The position numbers and the translations under genes were made by a program. Below, piece by piece: positions 51,265 through 61,240 of a DNA stretch of 64,000 nucleotides; the stretch's first letter is position 1; each line of letters opens with the position of its first letter. Source of the DNA: Rosellinia necatrix (Eukaryota > Ascomycota > Sordariomycetes > Xylariales > Xylariaceae). The stretch spans positions 3,720,001-3,784,000 of the forward strand of contig JAGYVD010000002.1 in NCBI GenBank assembly GCA_021209875.1, in the 5' to 3' direction. The notes under the pieces are model-generated. The model searched no databases, was not told the origin of the DNA, and worked only from the letters and a program-made list of their open reading frames with translations.

Positions 51265-53749
51265 TAGGTAAGTAGGCAAGTGCCTAGGAAGGTGCCTAGG
51301 TAGGTGCCTAAGGCATATATTGGCCTTTATAGGGAAGAATATGATGATAAAGGGGCGGGGGCTAACTCCACCATTCATATATCACATCAAGAAATGAAGA
51401 ACAAATGGTCCGTTGCGTCTTCTCCACCAAAGAAGAATCCAGCCATGGGATTTATGGCATACGCGACCGGGAACCGTGTTCAAGGCGCTACTTTAGAATA
51501 TATCGCAATCACACAGCGGCTATATGCTTAAATCCTACTTCGAGGCTCACGTCAACGGCGCGAGGTACAGCCTATTGAGGGGCTTCCTTCATGGGTAATT
51601 CCGTAGTGGCCGCAATCTAAACTTTCCTCCCCTTCGCACTCAAATTCCGATTTTCTCTTCTCGACTCCTCCTCGCTCCGCAGTTAGCCTTGAGTCACGAA
51701 GAGAAAGTTCCGGCTAGTTCCGTCCTCGCCATATGAATATATACATTAGCCCCTAGGTCCTCATGTGACTACCCAGATTAGCGTCTGGCATATATATGCA
51801 CAAACATGGTCAAGCTGGCGGCATCACCCAAAGCCCTCCTCTGCTAACCACCGTATAGTAGGTTTTTGGTTTTTATGCGCTTTCATGTTCTTCCATCTAT
51901 TCCCCCCTACAGCGCGGTTACCAAAGATAGACGCCAGTGAACCCCCTTACGTTATTTTTCCCTTTCACGGTGAATAATTATCCGGCAGCTCGAAGCAAGC
52001 ATATGCCAAGCCAAACGCTTCATCAATATGTGCTTACCACTGATCCGGCTACAAACAGGATATTACCCCTCCCCCCAAAAAAAGTGACTAATGATGAGGC
52101 CATGATTTAACGCTTAGTTGGATGGAAAAGATGTATGCTTGGTTGAATCCGCTCACGAGAGGGGGTAGACAGATACAACATATTGCCTGCAGTCATGTGA
52201 GTTGGCGCCTATAGATAATAATCAGGCTGGGCAATTATCGCAGCAAGGGTGGGTTGAAGGGCCAGGGAAGCTCCCTGAGGATTCGGCCGGGTGGGAAGGC
52301 TGTTCTGGTGCAGCACAGTATTAATATGTTACGTTTCCTATTGGCTATAACGGTGATACACGTGTACGGCGCAATAACTTGGGAATATCGCCATCTACTC
52401 ACTGTACTTATTTCGGAGTGTGTCGGGGACAAAAACCAAGGAATTGCAAACTAACAACGCATGAGAGTGAGTAAGCATCAAGTAACTTACTCACTTGTAA
52501 TAATTCCATGCTATTTTGTAGAGGGGGAAAGAAAAATCAGCTATAATAACGAGAACATGGGAAAATATAACAGGATAACTATGAGGAAGAGGAAGAGCAT
52601 GATGCCGATAATGATGATGATGACGATGATAACGATGATAACGACAACAATGATGGTGATAACGATCATCGTCTACAGGAAACACCAGTAGTTTATATCA
52701 AGGTATTGTCGAGTCCTGTTAATATCAGCTCATTGCTATCCTTTTCGCTTCGGTCTTGATTCTCTCTCCTTTAGGTATGTAGGTATCAAGAAGTCCCCAT
52801 CGTGGTCTCTATCGCCCATTCCCCAAGCTTGACCCATTTTTTGGTCACTAGCTTTCCAAAGACGCACCACACAGGGCGAAGAACACCGGGAGCTAAGCAA
52901 AGGGCGAGGGTTGCATGCATTGGCATCCGGGAACTACCAAGGTAGCTCACACTTCTCCGTTCCTTCCTACTCCCTGGCTGGGTAGGTTGCACTAGGTCGC
53001 TAGTAGCTCCAGGTGACTCTGGCATGGCCAGAAGGCCAGACGCGGCCACGCTCCCCTTCCCCTTCCCGCCCTTCTCATATGCCTGCATGTAACTTGCATG
53101 TAACTAACTTTACCGGCATGCGTATGATAATACAGCACGCGGTACTCGGAGTCTCTCTAGCCTTCCTCTCCACTTTTCTCCTAGCTTGCAGCCCGCACCT
53201 GTCTCGTATTGTACCTCTGAACATGAGATATCCCGGAAGTCACGCTAGTTAATTACATTGCCTCCGCCGTGGCTGCCGTTGATGGTGCCGGTGTTTTTAG
53301 GAGAGGGGAAAGAGCTTGATCCTGCAAGATCCATCCTTTCTCAACCCACCGTTCATATGAATACTGCCCCCCTTCCCATTTCGTCGTGTAACCCATCTTG
53401 TCTTCCAAGGCCTCTTCAACTCCCCTTCTTGCGTATCTCCTAAACTCACCAGCCGCCCAACCAGGTACCCCGGGTGCCACGTGTGTTAGAATCAAGCAAC
53501 CCTGAGTGAGTCACCTTCCTTCGAGTACCGCGGCGCACAGGTCCTTATCTAGAGCGGCGCACGGGGCGGCCATTCATCACCCCTTGGGTACCTAGGTATC
53601 TGCGAAGGCACACCCATACCACCTAACCGGTGGCTTATCTTAGGCCTCGACACCACCCGGAGATTTGAAGGCAACCTGCATCTACCTTGTTTTGCGTTTC
53701 CTTAACGCGGAGAAGGGGGTCTTTGGCGTATATCATCACCCTTGGCCAC

Positions 53750-53865
53750 CTTCTAACTCTTGACCACCTCCTAACTCTTGACCACCTTCTCACTCTCGAC
53801 CACATCATAACGCTTGGCCGACTACCTTCTCACTCTCGATTACATCTTAACGCTTGGCCGCCTTC
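53750..53865 (+). repeat. Tandem repeats in the 5' leader of the WOPR gene
   Basis: Several degenerate ~20-bp units of the type CTAACTCTTGACCACCT / CTCACTCTCGACCACAT, pyrimidine-rich, about 140-250 bp before the ATG at 54002. No ATG was seen between about 53650 and 54001, so this is most likely transcribed leader without upstream ORFs. Confidence 0.6.
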
Positions 53866-54001
53866 CAACCATTCAACCTCCGCCTTCCTCACTTGTTCCC
53901 TTATCATCTCATCCCGCTCCTCCACGCCACCACCTTTGCCGTTTGGCTATCGAATCTTAACACTTTACTCTATATTCCGGCCGCTACTTGCAACCTCCGT
54001 C

Positions 54002-55471
54002 ATGGCGAATCAAGCGGCGGCGCAACCGCTCACCGCTACCTTCTACGGATTCATCGCCACTACCATGGATGCCCTCGTCCTTTTCGAGGCATGCCTTTCC
54101 GGTATCCTTTACCACGCTGCACGAAGACCCCACGATAGAGAACGAGGCGACCTAATTCGTAGTGGCAACATATTCATCTACGAAGAACACTCGTCAGGTA
54201 TAAAACGCTGGACCGACGGCGTGGCTTGGAGCCCCAGCCGGATCCTCGGAAATTTTCTTATATATCGAGAGCTCGACAAGCCCTTCCAACCCGGGGAGAA
54301 GAAGCGAGCTATGAAGCGTGGCAAGGGCGACGGGGTTACAAAACCTGCCAACAACCATAGGGTACCACACGCCATCACTAGCATCGCTGGCTCTTCGTCC
54401 TCAGCGGCGAACTTGGAGAACAGCATGAACGGAGGAGACTCTGAGAGGGCTCTTATCGGCTCACTCGTCGACTCATACCAATTCAAAGCAGACGGGCTCG
54501 TTAAAAAGACAATCAGTGTCCAATACCATGGCGTCCATCATCATCTCGTATCCTACTACAACATTGAAGATATCAAAACACATTTCCTAAAGTCAGTTGT
54601 CGAAGCGCCTTCTTTACGAGCTATCGTGCCTCGCTCAGAACTCCTCTCGGCCAGCAATTTCAGGTCTCCTATAGATGATGGTGAATTGAGTATAGACCCC
54701 TCGAGAGCGTCCATATATGTACCTACAGGTATGGACTATGCGCAAATGCATGGTATGCCAGCCAGATCTATATCTATACCGCCACAGCAGGCCTATGCGC
54801 ACTCTCAACAGTGGGCTGCTCAGCACTATGGACACAGCCAACCTTATGGTGCACAGCAAACATTACAGGCACCAACCCCAAACTATGGGCAGCCACTAAT
54901 GTCTCCCTATAACTATGATGCAGCCTACGCAACACCAAGCAGGCTGACGACCTATAGCCCAGTGATGTTGCCCGTCCGGCGGCATTCCGTTGTGACCAAC
55001 ACAAATGATACAAGTCCACTTGGGTATCAGACTAGTGTCAGTGGGCTTCCAGTAAATGAAAGCGAGTTTGCTGCCCATGGTCTCTCTAGCGATTCATATC
55101 TCAATGGCGAAATGTTTAGCAGTTCGGCCGCTAATGCAGTGGCACAAAGTGCTTCCATGGGATCAATGGCTGGTTATGATCCAACCAACTCGATCCAGCA
55201 AGGCAATGGTACTCATTCCATGGTCAACTCTGCGTCGCACCACCCGGCTGGATTTGATGGGCAACTCCCAGACGATTTTGAGGAGTCTACGAACCAACTT
55301 TCAATAAATGACTTTGGAGGCCCCATTCCGGAACCCACGGGTTCAAACTTCGGGCTGACAAACGCTGGCACAGCACCGACAAACCTCGGGCTAGCGATGG
55401 ACAACCCGGAGTCATCAGTGGATAATGAATGGGATCGAACAAACAAGAAACGCAGGTCAAGTGGTTGGTAA
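54002..55471 (+). CDS. WOPR-domain (Gti1/Pac2 family) transcription factor, Wor1/Ryp1/Sge1 type
   Basis: Single exon, 489 aa. ATG 54002 is chosen because it is the only in-frame ATG before the domain; the open frame extends another 105 codons upstream without one. WOPRa spans about residues 11-107: TFYGFIATTMDALVLFEACL, RRPHDRER, LIRSGNIFIYEE, IKRWTDGVAWSPSRILGNF, ELDKPF and a KKRAMKR basic patch. WOPRb spans about 153-205 (FKADGLVKKTISVQYHG...YYNIEDIKTHFL). The two halves bind DNA as one unit in known members. T71 in RWTDG is in the position of the conserved phosphorylatable Thr. The remaining 280 residues are Gln/Tyr/Ser-rich with prion-like composition (QQAYAHSQQWAAQHYGHSQ) and end NKKRRSSGW, a possible nuclear signal. 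Wor1, Ryp1 and Sge1 control morphology, conidiation or virulence programmes. The sequence places this gene closer to that branch than to Pac2/Gti1, by recalled motif wording only. Confidence 0.9.
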   Translation: MANQAAAQPLTATFYGFIATTMDALVLFEACLSGILYHAARRPHDRERGDLIRSGNIFIYEEHSSGIKRWTDGVAWSPSRILGNFLIYRELDKPFQPGEKKRAMKRGKGDGVTKPANNHRVPHAITSIAGSSSSAANLENSMNGGDSERALIGSLVDSYQFKADGLVKKTISVQYHGVHHHLVSYYNIEDIKTHFLKSVVEAPSLRAIVPRSELLSASNFRSPIDDGELSIDPSRASIYVPTGMDYAQMHGMPARSISIPPQQAYAHSQQWAAQHYGHSQPYGAQQTLQAPTPNYGQPLMSPYNYDAAYATPSRLTTYSPVMLPVRRHSVVTNTNDTSPLGYQTSVSGLPVNESEFAAHGLSSDSYLNGEMFSSSAANAVAQSASMGSMAGYDPTNSIQQGNGTHSMVNSASHHPAGFDGQLPDDFEESTNQLSINDFGGPIPEPTGSNFGLTNAGTAPTNLGLAMDNPESSVDNEWDRTNKKRRSSGW

Positions 55472-56807
55472 TAATACAAGGAGGAATGCAACTGTGAGTT
55501 GAGCATCGAGGTCCAATGATATCTACTATGTAACGCGTAGCTTACCATGACCAGCAGGTGTTCCTATATGGGGTTGGGGCATTGTCAGGATTTGTCTGCA
55601 TTACTCAGGGTTTTGGGCGAATATACCTTAGATTAGCTTTGGCGCGTTCTATTAGGAGCTGAGGGGGCCGAGGGGTTACCTGGGTACTGGCAGTAAGAGT
55701 GTCTCCGAGAAGACCATTAATGCCCGTGCTCGCCTCTTCTCTCCTATTGCTTTTTTCTGGATGGGGTTCAGGAGTTACGGGTGGTACGACTAACGTTGGT
55801 TTTGCGACAAAAGGAATGGTATTTCGAGTTCTTCGTATAACGATACCAAGAATGCAGCCAAGGGTAAAGTAGTTCTATAAGGTGGTATTGCCAAGAACTA
55901 CAAGGGAGATTGCTTTGTTTCATAGATCGTATGTAGGTAGATAGGTATAGTGTAATAACAGAGCCGCATTATTATCAGAAAGAACGACGACATACATCTT
56001 TATCTCAAGCTATCTAATACCTGCCTACCTAGCTAGTAGCCAGGTGCCATCAGCCCTTAACCTACCTGGGTAGGCAAGTGGATACGTGCCAAGAAAAGAG
56101 AATCTTGGCACAGCTAGCAGCTCTCTCACTCTCCAGCTTATGGTACCCAGGCAGGTAGCCCTTTTCATGGTTAAATACAGTGTACTTTAACAATTCATAC
56201 TGTAACTTGGACATTTCGTCTACATCCATGCTCTTTTCCGTCTCATGCCGACCGTGCTTGCTTCTCAGTATATATATACCCCATGTACACTACTTGTTGC
56301 CACACACGCCTTGGCTCAACCTTGCCCTAAAGATTAAGATCTAAGCTGTGTCGGGGCAAATTGTTCGATTCCTCCTGCTCTGGTCTGGAGGTACGCACCC
56401 AATCTGATCCCGCGGTGAGTCCGTGACGGACTCGCAGACTCGCGTCGGCACTAACATCAGTACTCCCGGGTTTCTCGACGTCCTTCGTCCCGTGGGGGAA
56501 GGGGTTACCGTCCTGAGGTTTCCTGCTTGCCGCTCAGACGCCAGATTATCACCATCCGGTTTCTTTCCGGGCTCGAAACCCGGTTTCCCCGGAGTGGACA
56601 GAGGACAGAGATGAGAAAGGGGGGGAGACGAGACAGGAACTGAGAGACGGGCCTTACAGCTATCAGGTATACGATTAGAAAAGGCCTTGGCCGGCAGGCT
56701 TCCAGTATTGCTCGTGACACGGAATCCGAACGTGGGGTGAGGCGTTCCGTTGGGGGGTCAAGTAGCGGTTGAGATCCACACCAGCACCCAGACTCGTAGT
56801 TATCGTC
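55472..56807. other. Intergenic, no gene seen
   Basis: Contains the WOPR 3' region and the presumed promoter of the cardiolipin synthase gene, with CCTACC/GGTAGG motifs near 56020-56070. A GTTCGATTCC at about 56362 resembles a tRNA B box but has no partner A box. Confidence 0.5.
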
Positions 56808-58084
56808 ATGTCGATGTACGGGTCTCCCGGCCCCCGGGCACGGACATTCTTCCAAAGTGCTCGAGCTGTGGCACTTGCAACCCCGTTTCGGCCTGTGCCT
56901 AGTTCCATGTTGTCATTACGCGCGGCGATAAAGATGACGACGGCGCAGGCGCAGACGAGATTACGTACACAGCAACATGATTCTCTGTGCTGGACAAATA
57001 GCCCCTCGCCGAAAGGTACTGCCACGTGCAGGTCCAGGCCGGCCGGCGCGGAGTCGTTGCGGCGCCTGTCATGTACGGCAAAGCGCTTCGCTAAAGGGAA
57101 GGGATCTGGCGAATCTGCTCAGGTCCAACCGTCGCAACCGGGCGCACCGCGGCAACAGCCCACGGGCATCCGAAAGGTCCTGCCTTCGCTGACGCCACAT
57201 GAAAACATATACACCGTGCCGAATCTCCTCACGTTCTCACGACTCGCGGCCGCGCCCTTTATCGGCTACGCCATCCTCCACGATGCCCATGGCTTAGCGC
57301 TTAGTCTATTTGCTTATGCCGGCGTCTCGGACCTACTCGACGGCTGGATCGCCCGCCGCTGGAAACTCCAGACCGTCGTCGGGAGCGTTGTCGATCCGAT
57401 GGCAGATAAAATACTCATGACGGTGTTGACCGTATGCTTCGCGATGCAGGGGGCACTGCCCGGTAAGTTTACGTCCCCAAGTCTTTGCCTGCATCCCCCC
57501 CTCTCTCAAGGACGTAACTATAACCGGAATAAACGGTATTTTTGGTTTCCTGTGCTAACCGAGTGGGATTGTCGTACTACGTTCAGTTTGGCTAGCAACG
57601 ATCATCCTTGGCCGTGACGTCGGTCTTGGCTTCGCAGCTATCTACTACCGTTGGATCTCTCTGCCGCCCCCCCAAGACGTTCACAAGATATTGGGACTTT
57701 TCGCTGCCTTCGGCCGAGGTACGACCCACGACCATTAGCAAATACAACACATTCTTGCAGCTCGGCCTCATGGGCGCGACGATGGTCGCCCCGGTTGTGA
57801 CGGCGGACATTAGCAGTGCCATGACAGTTTTTCAGTAAGCCACCCCTATCCTCCCACTCCCCCCCTTCTTAGCGTTAGAATTTCTTTTTTTTTTCACAGA
57901 GTGGACTATTTCATACCAAATCCAATTTGAAATTAGTAGAATGGCTGCTGATCCCTTTCTTTTTTTTTTCTTCCTCCCCCTGAGTAGATATCTCGTCGCT
58001 ACTACTACAGTGTGGAGCGGTCTGAGTTACGTCTTCAGCAAGGATGCTGTTAAGATCTTGTCGGAGAATAGGAAGGATCCATAA
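56808..58084 (+). CDS. CRD1: Mitochondrial cardiolipin synthase (CDP-alcohol phosphatidyltransferase), apparent frameshift
   Basis: Exons 56808-57462, 57587-57834 and 57988-58084. The N-terminus is rich in Arg, Ser and Ala, consistent with a mitochondrial presequence; ATG 56808 is the first in frame and ATG 56907 an alternative. The CDP-alcohol phosphotransferase signature is complete: D175..D178-G179..A182-R183, G192, D196, D200 (DLLDGWIARR...GSVVDPMAD). Members condense CDP-diacylglycerol with phosphatidylglycerol in the inner mitochondrial membrane. Exon 2 begins VWLATIILGRDVGLGFAAIYYRW and then meets seven C at 57667-57673. As written, the frame goes to a stop at 57736. With six C it would continue KTFTRYWDFSLPSAEVRPTT, exon 3 would join in frame (YLVATTTVWSGLSYVFSKDA) and the protein would be 332 aa. 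All downstream sequence is conserved, so a base-call error or a very recent mutation fits best. Confidence 0.85.
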
Positions 58085-58719
58085 GTTAGCTTAGTTACTT
58101 GATGGTTATCGCCAGCAAAAAAAGCAAATTAAATTACAATACGTCTACTGAGTAGCCATGTGTGATATTGCAACTATGTGAAACCTTTTAGTTTTACGAC
58201 GGCGAAGAAAACTCATTTCATCACCTACCAAAATAGCATACATGTGACCGTATGTTGGATGGGGAGCAATATGGGGTTTGTTCTTCTATATTCGATTAAT
58301 ACTTATCTGGTATACTTTCGGGTGCAACTATGACACTCCTAGCTACCTAGGGTGGTTGTAGTACTGGAATTAGCTGTATATAAAGACCTTCAAGACCCCC
58401 TTTGGTTTTGAAGGGTTCAGGAATCAATTGTTTGCCTTATTGGGCCCTAAATACACCCCTACTCACCTACTACCTAGACGGGCCTATCTATTTACTCCGT
58501 GATACCCCCATTTGATAGATCTCCTATACTCTTACAATAGTGAGTACCTAGCCGAGTAGCCGTATAGTATTTCTGTAATTGCCCATCCTAGCTCCACTGA
58601 CACCAATGCCGCCGCGTCCTATCGTACATTCATACATATACATAAAAACTCGCCAAGCAAGCTCTATTATTCCCTGTTAGATATGTAGCCGTTGCAGCCG
58701 TCTCCGTCATCCGCCCGGA
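58085..58719. other. Spacer between convergent genes
   Basis: AT-richer 3' flank of cardiolipin synthase and MTO1. No frame of interest. Confidence 0.5.
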
Positions 58720-60881
58720 TTATAAGTCGCGCGTCCGTGCCTCCGCGTCCAGCGTATCGACCTCCATTCCCAGGGGTGCTATGTCGGCGGCGACGACGTC
58801 GTCGATTCGCCCGACACGCTGCCCGGAGTCTCGCCTCCTTACGAAGCTGAGAAGCCGCAGGCACCCGGCGGGCGTGATCCCCTCGATGCGCCGCGCCTGC
58901 CCGAGGCTCTCGGGTCGCGTCGCGTTGAGGATCGCCTTCTCGACGATGCTAAGTCCCAAGATGGCGCTATAGTCGAGGTCCGTGGGGAGTCTCAAGGTCT
59001 CATCGCGCAGGGTACGCGCCATTTCCGCACGCTGCAGTTCGACGTACGGCGCGTACCGCGCCTCGATGGCAACGCGGGCCTGGATCTTTTTGGGGTACTG
59101 CCCGATCTCGGGGATCACGCCGGCGAGATCCTGGACACCGACTTGCGGTATGCATAGGATCTCGAGGCCGTTCCGCGACTTAGCGTCCTGGCGGACGCGG
59201 AAACCCGCCTCCGCCCAGACTTTCGTAGTGAGGGTGTGCGAGGCGAGGAGGGCGGATAGAGAATTGAGCTGGGTCTTCAGGTCGCTGTGGGCTGACCAAC
59301 GCTTGTCGGATACCACGCCCCAGGAGCGGCCTTTGCTAGTGAGGCGCAGGTCGGCGTTGTCGGCACGGCTCGACATCCGGTATTCGCTGCGCGACGTGAA
59401 CATGCGGTACGGTTCGGACACTCCCTTTGTGATCAGGTCGTCGATCATGATGCCGATGTACCCATCCGCGCGCGTTATCGTGACGGATTCGAGGCCCTGA
59501 GCAGCGCGCCCGGCGTTGATACCTGCTATAATCCCCTGGCCGGCAGCCTCCTCGTACCCCGTTGTTCCGTTAATCTGGCCGGCGAGGAACAGGCCGGAGA
59601 TGGCCTTGGTCTCGAGGGTCGACTTTAAACTGCGCGGGTCCACGTAGTCGTACTCGACGCCGTAGCCAGCTTGCGTCATGTGTGAGTTCTCGAGCCCGGG
59701 AATCGTGCGAAGAAGCTGCTCTTGGGCCTCAGCGGGGATCGTCATCGATAGCCCGTTGGGGTAGATCAGATCGCTAGAGAACCCCTCGGGCTCCAGCCAC
59801 ACTATATGCCTCTCCTTATCGGCGAATTTGATGATCTTGGACTCGAGCGAGGGGCAGTACCTCGGCCCTTTCACCGTTTCCCGGATATGGATTGTCTTGT
59901 CGAGATTGGCGCGCGCGACGTCGTGGGTGCGTGCATTGGTGTATGTCGCCCAGCAGAGCAGCTGGTTTGTCACGGATACCTGGTCATGGAGGTAGCTAAA
60001 GGGCTCCGGTGGGTCGTCGCCCGTCTGCACGTCGAGTGCGCCGTAGTCGATGCTATCCTTTGCAATCCGCGGCGGCGTGCCGGTTTTCAAACGACCGAGC
60101 TGGAACCCGGCATCGCGCAACGACTTGCTCAGCCCAAACGTTGCGTCTTCGCCCATACGCCCGGCCGGATACGCCTCCAGCCCAATATGGATCTCGCCAC
60201 CCAAGAAGGTTCCCGTTGTGATGATGACCTGCGTTGTAGGCAGGATCTCGCCCGTCTCCAACCGCACGCCAGTGATTCTACTCCGGGCAGCACTGTTCGG
60301 GTCGGCCACGCTCTCGTCTACGACGATATCCGAGACGCTACCGGTGATTATGGACAGGTTCGGGTACGCCTGGAGCTCCTCGCGCATATGTTTTTGGTAG
60401 AGGACGCGGTCAATCTGCGCCCGCGGCCCCCAGACCGCAGGCCCCTTTGCTCGGTTCAGGACCTTGAACTGCACGCCGGCTTTGTCGATGATTCGGCCCG
60501 ATACGCCATCCAGTGCGTCGATCTCCCGCATTATCGTCCCCTTGCCTATGCCGCCGAAACTCGGGTTGCAGGAGCATACGCCCAGGTTGTCGATCTTGGG
60601 GGTGATGAGGGCAGTACGCGCACCAGAGCGCGCGGCCGCGGCGCAAGCCTCGGTGCCGGCGTGGCCGCCGCCTACGACGACGACATCAAAGGGCCTATGA
60701 TGGAGACGTTAGCCTCCCGGGAACCAATGCACGCACGCATGCCCAGCGCCCCGGCTACCGACCTTGTCCCCTCCGCCGCGACAGTTGCAAATGCTCTGCG
60801 CCTGGTGCAGAGCAACAGTGGCCGTCCTCTCGCTGCTTGGGGCGGCCGACGCAGGGTCTTTGGCTGCCATATCGTCTTCAT
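58720..60881 (-). CDS. MTO1: Mitochondrial tRNA uridine-5-carboxymethylaminomethyl modification protein (MnmG/GidA family)
   Basis: Exons, minus strand: 60881-60763 and 60694-58720, giving 697 aa. The 68-nt intron has an unusual GTCGGT donor, a GCTAAC branch site and TAG; only this donor keeps the frame ([11 protein letters not shown]). Residues 1-38 ([14 protein letters not shown]...[12 protein letters not shown]) look like a mitochondrial presequence. The FAD-binding Rossmann motif is [13 protein letters not shown] (GGGHAG at 48-53). Family signatures follow: [60 protein letters not shown] and [17 protein letters not shown]. The helical C-terminal region ([17 protein letters not shown]...[11 protein letters not shown]) contacts the partner GTPase Mss1/MnmE. 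Together they install the 5-carboxymethylaminomethyl group on wobble U34 of mitochondrial tRNAs. The gene converges on cardiolipin synthase. Confidence 0.95.
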
Positions 60882-61026
60882 GCCGGCTGCGGTTTGTCGT
60901 CGACCGACGTCGCACTGATTCTACAATCCAAGGAGCCAGGATTTCACACACATCACACATCGCGCAGGTCGCCAGCGCAATTCGCCATCGCAATTCGTCC
61001 GGAGTTCTCGATAAGGAGTTTATTCA

Positions 61027-61077
61027 GATAACGATTCTACGATAACGATTCTACGATAACGATTCTACGATAACGAT
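61027..61077 (+). repeat. 14-bp tandem repeat, about 3.6 copies
   Basis: Unit GATAACGATTCTAC repeated exactly from 61027, ending GATAACGAT. It lies about 150 bp upstream of the MTO1 start. Confidence 0.9.
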
Positions 61078-61193
61078 AGTAGCCGGGAACGGCAGGCGGT
61101 CTAGCCCTGTGCAGACGCTAATTATGACGTCGTGCCAGCGCCGGATCATTTCTGCCGGACAAATTATCACCACAGAGTCGGCAAGTATAAACC

Positions 61194-61240
61194 ACACCAC
61201 CCAATCCATACACCCAATCCACACACCCAATCCACACACC
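61194..61240 (+). repeat. 13-bp tandem repeat
   Basis: Three to four copies of a CACCCAATCCACA-type unit with one T/C variation (CCATACA versus CCACACA). Confidence 0.8.

Larger units (their letters stand above)
48967..54001. other. 5-kb non-coding region upstream of the WOPR gene
   Basis: No supported gene. It contains a CCTA/CCTG tetranucleotide repeat (51110-51264), a GAT/AAC-rich low-complexity stretch (about 52600-52672), poly-C tracts near 50700-50755 and scattered CCTAGG motifs. Much of it could be regulatory sequence for the downstream regulator; that is inference. Confidence 0.55.

Noticed and set aside
51087..51275. Repetitive YLPTYLP/YLPAYLP frame
   Set aside because: It is a translation of the CCTA/CCTG microsatellite.
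53687..54001. A longer N-terminus for the WOPR protein
   Set aside because: The open frame extends upstream without any ATG and translates a pyrimidine-rich tandem repeat. The ATG at 54002 precedes the conserved domain at the usual distance.
56350..56375. Possible tRNA B box (GTTCGATTCC)
   Set aside because: No A box upstream and no foldable arms.
59806..60918. A 370-codon plus-strand open frame
   Set aside because: It lies entirely antisense to MTO1, whose frame has full family signatures. GC-rich codon bias creates the mirror frame, and it has no recognisable domain.
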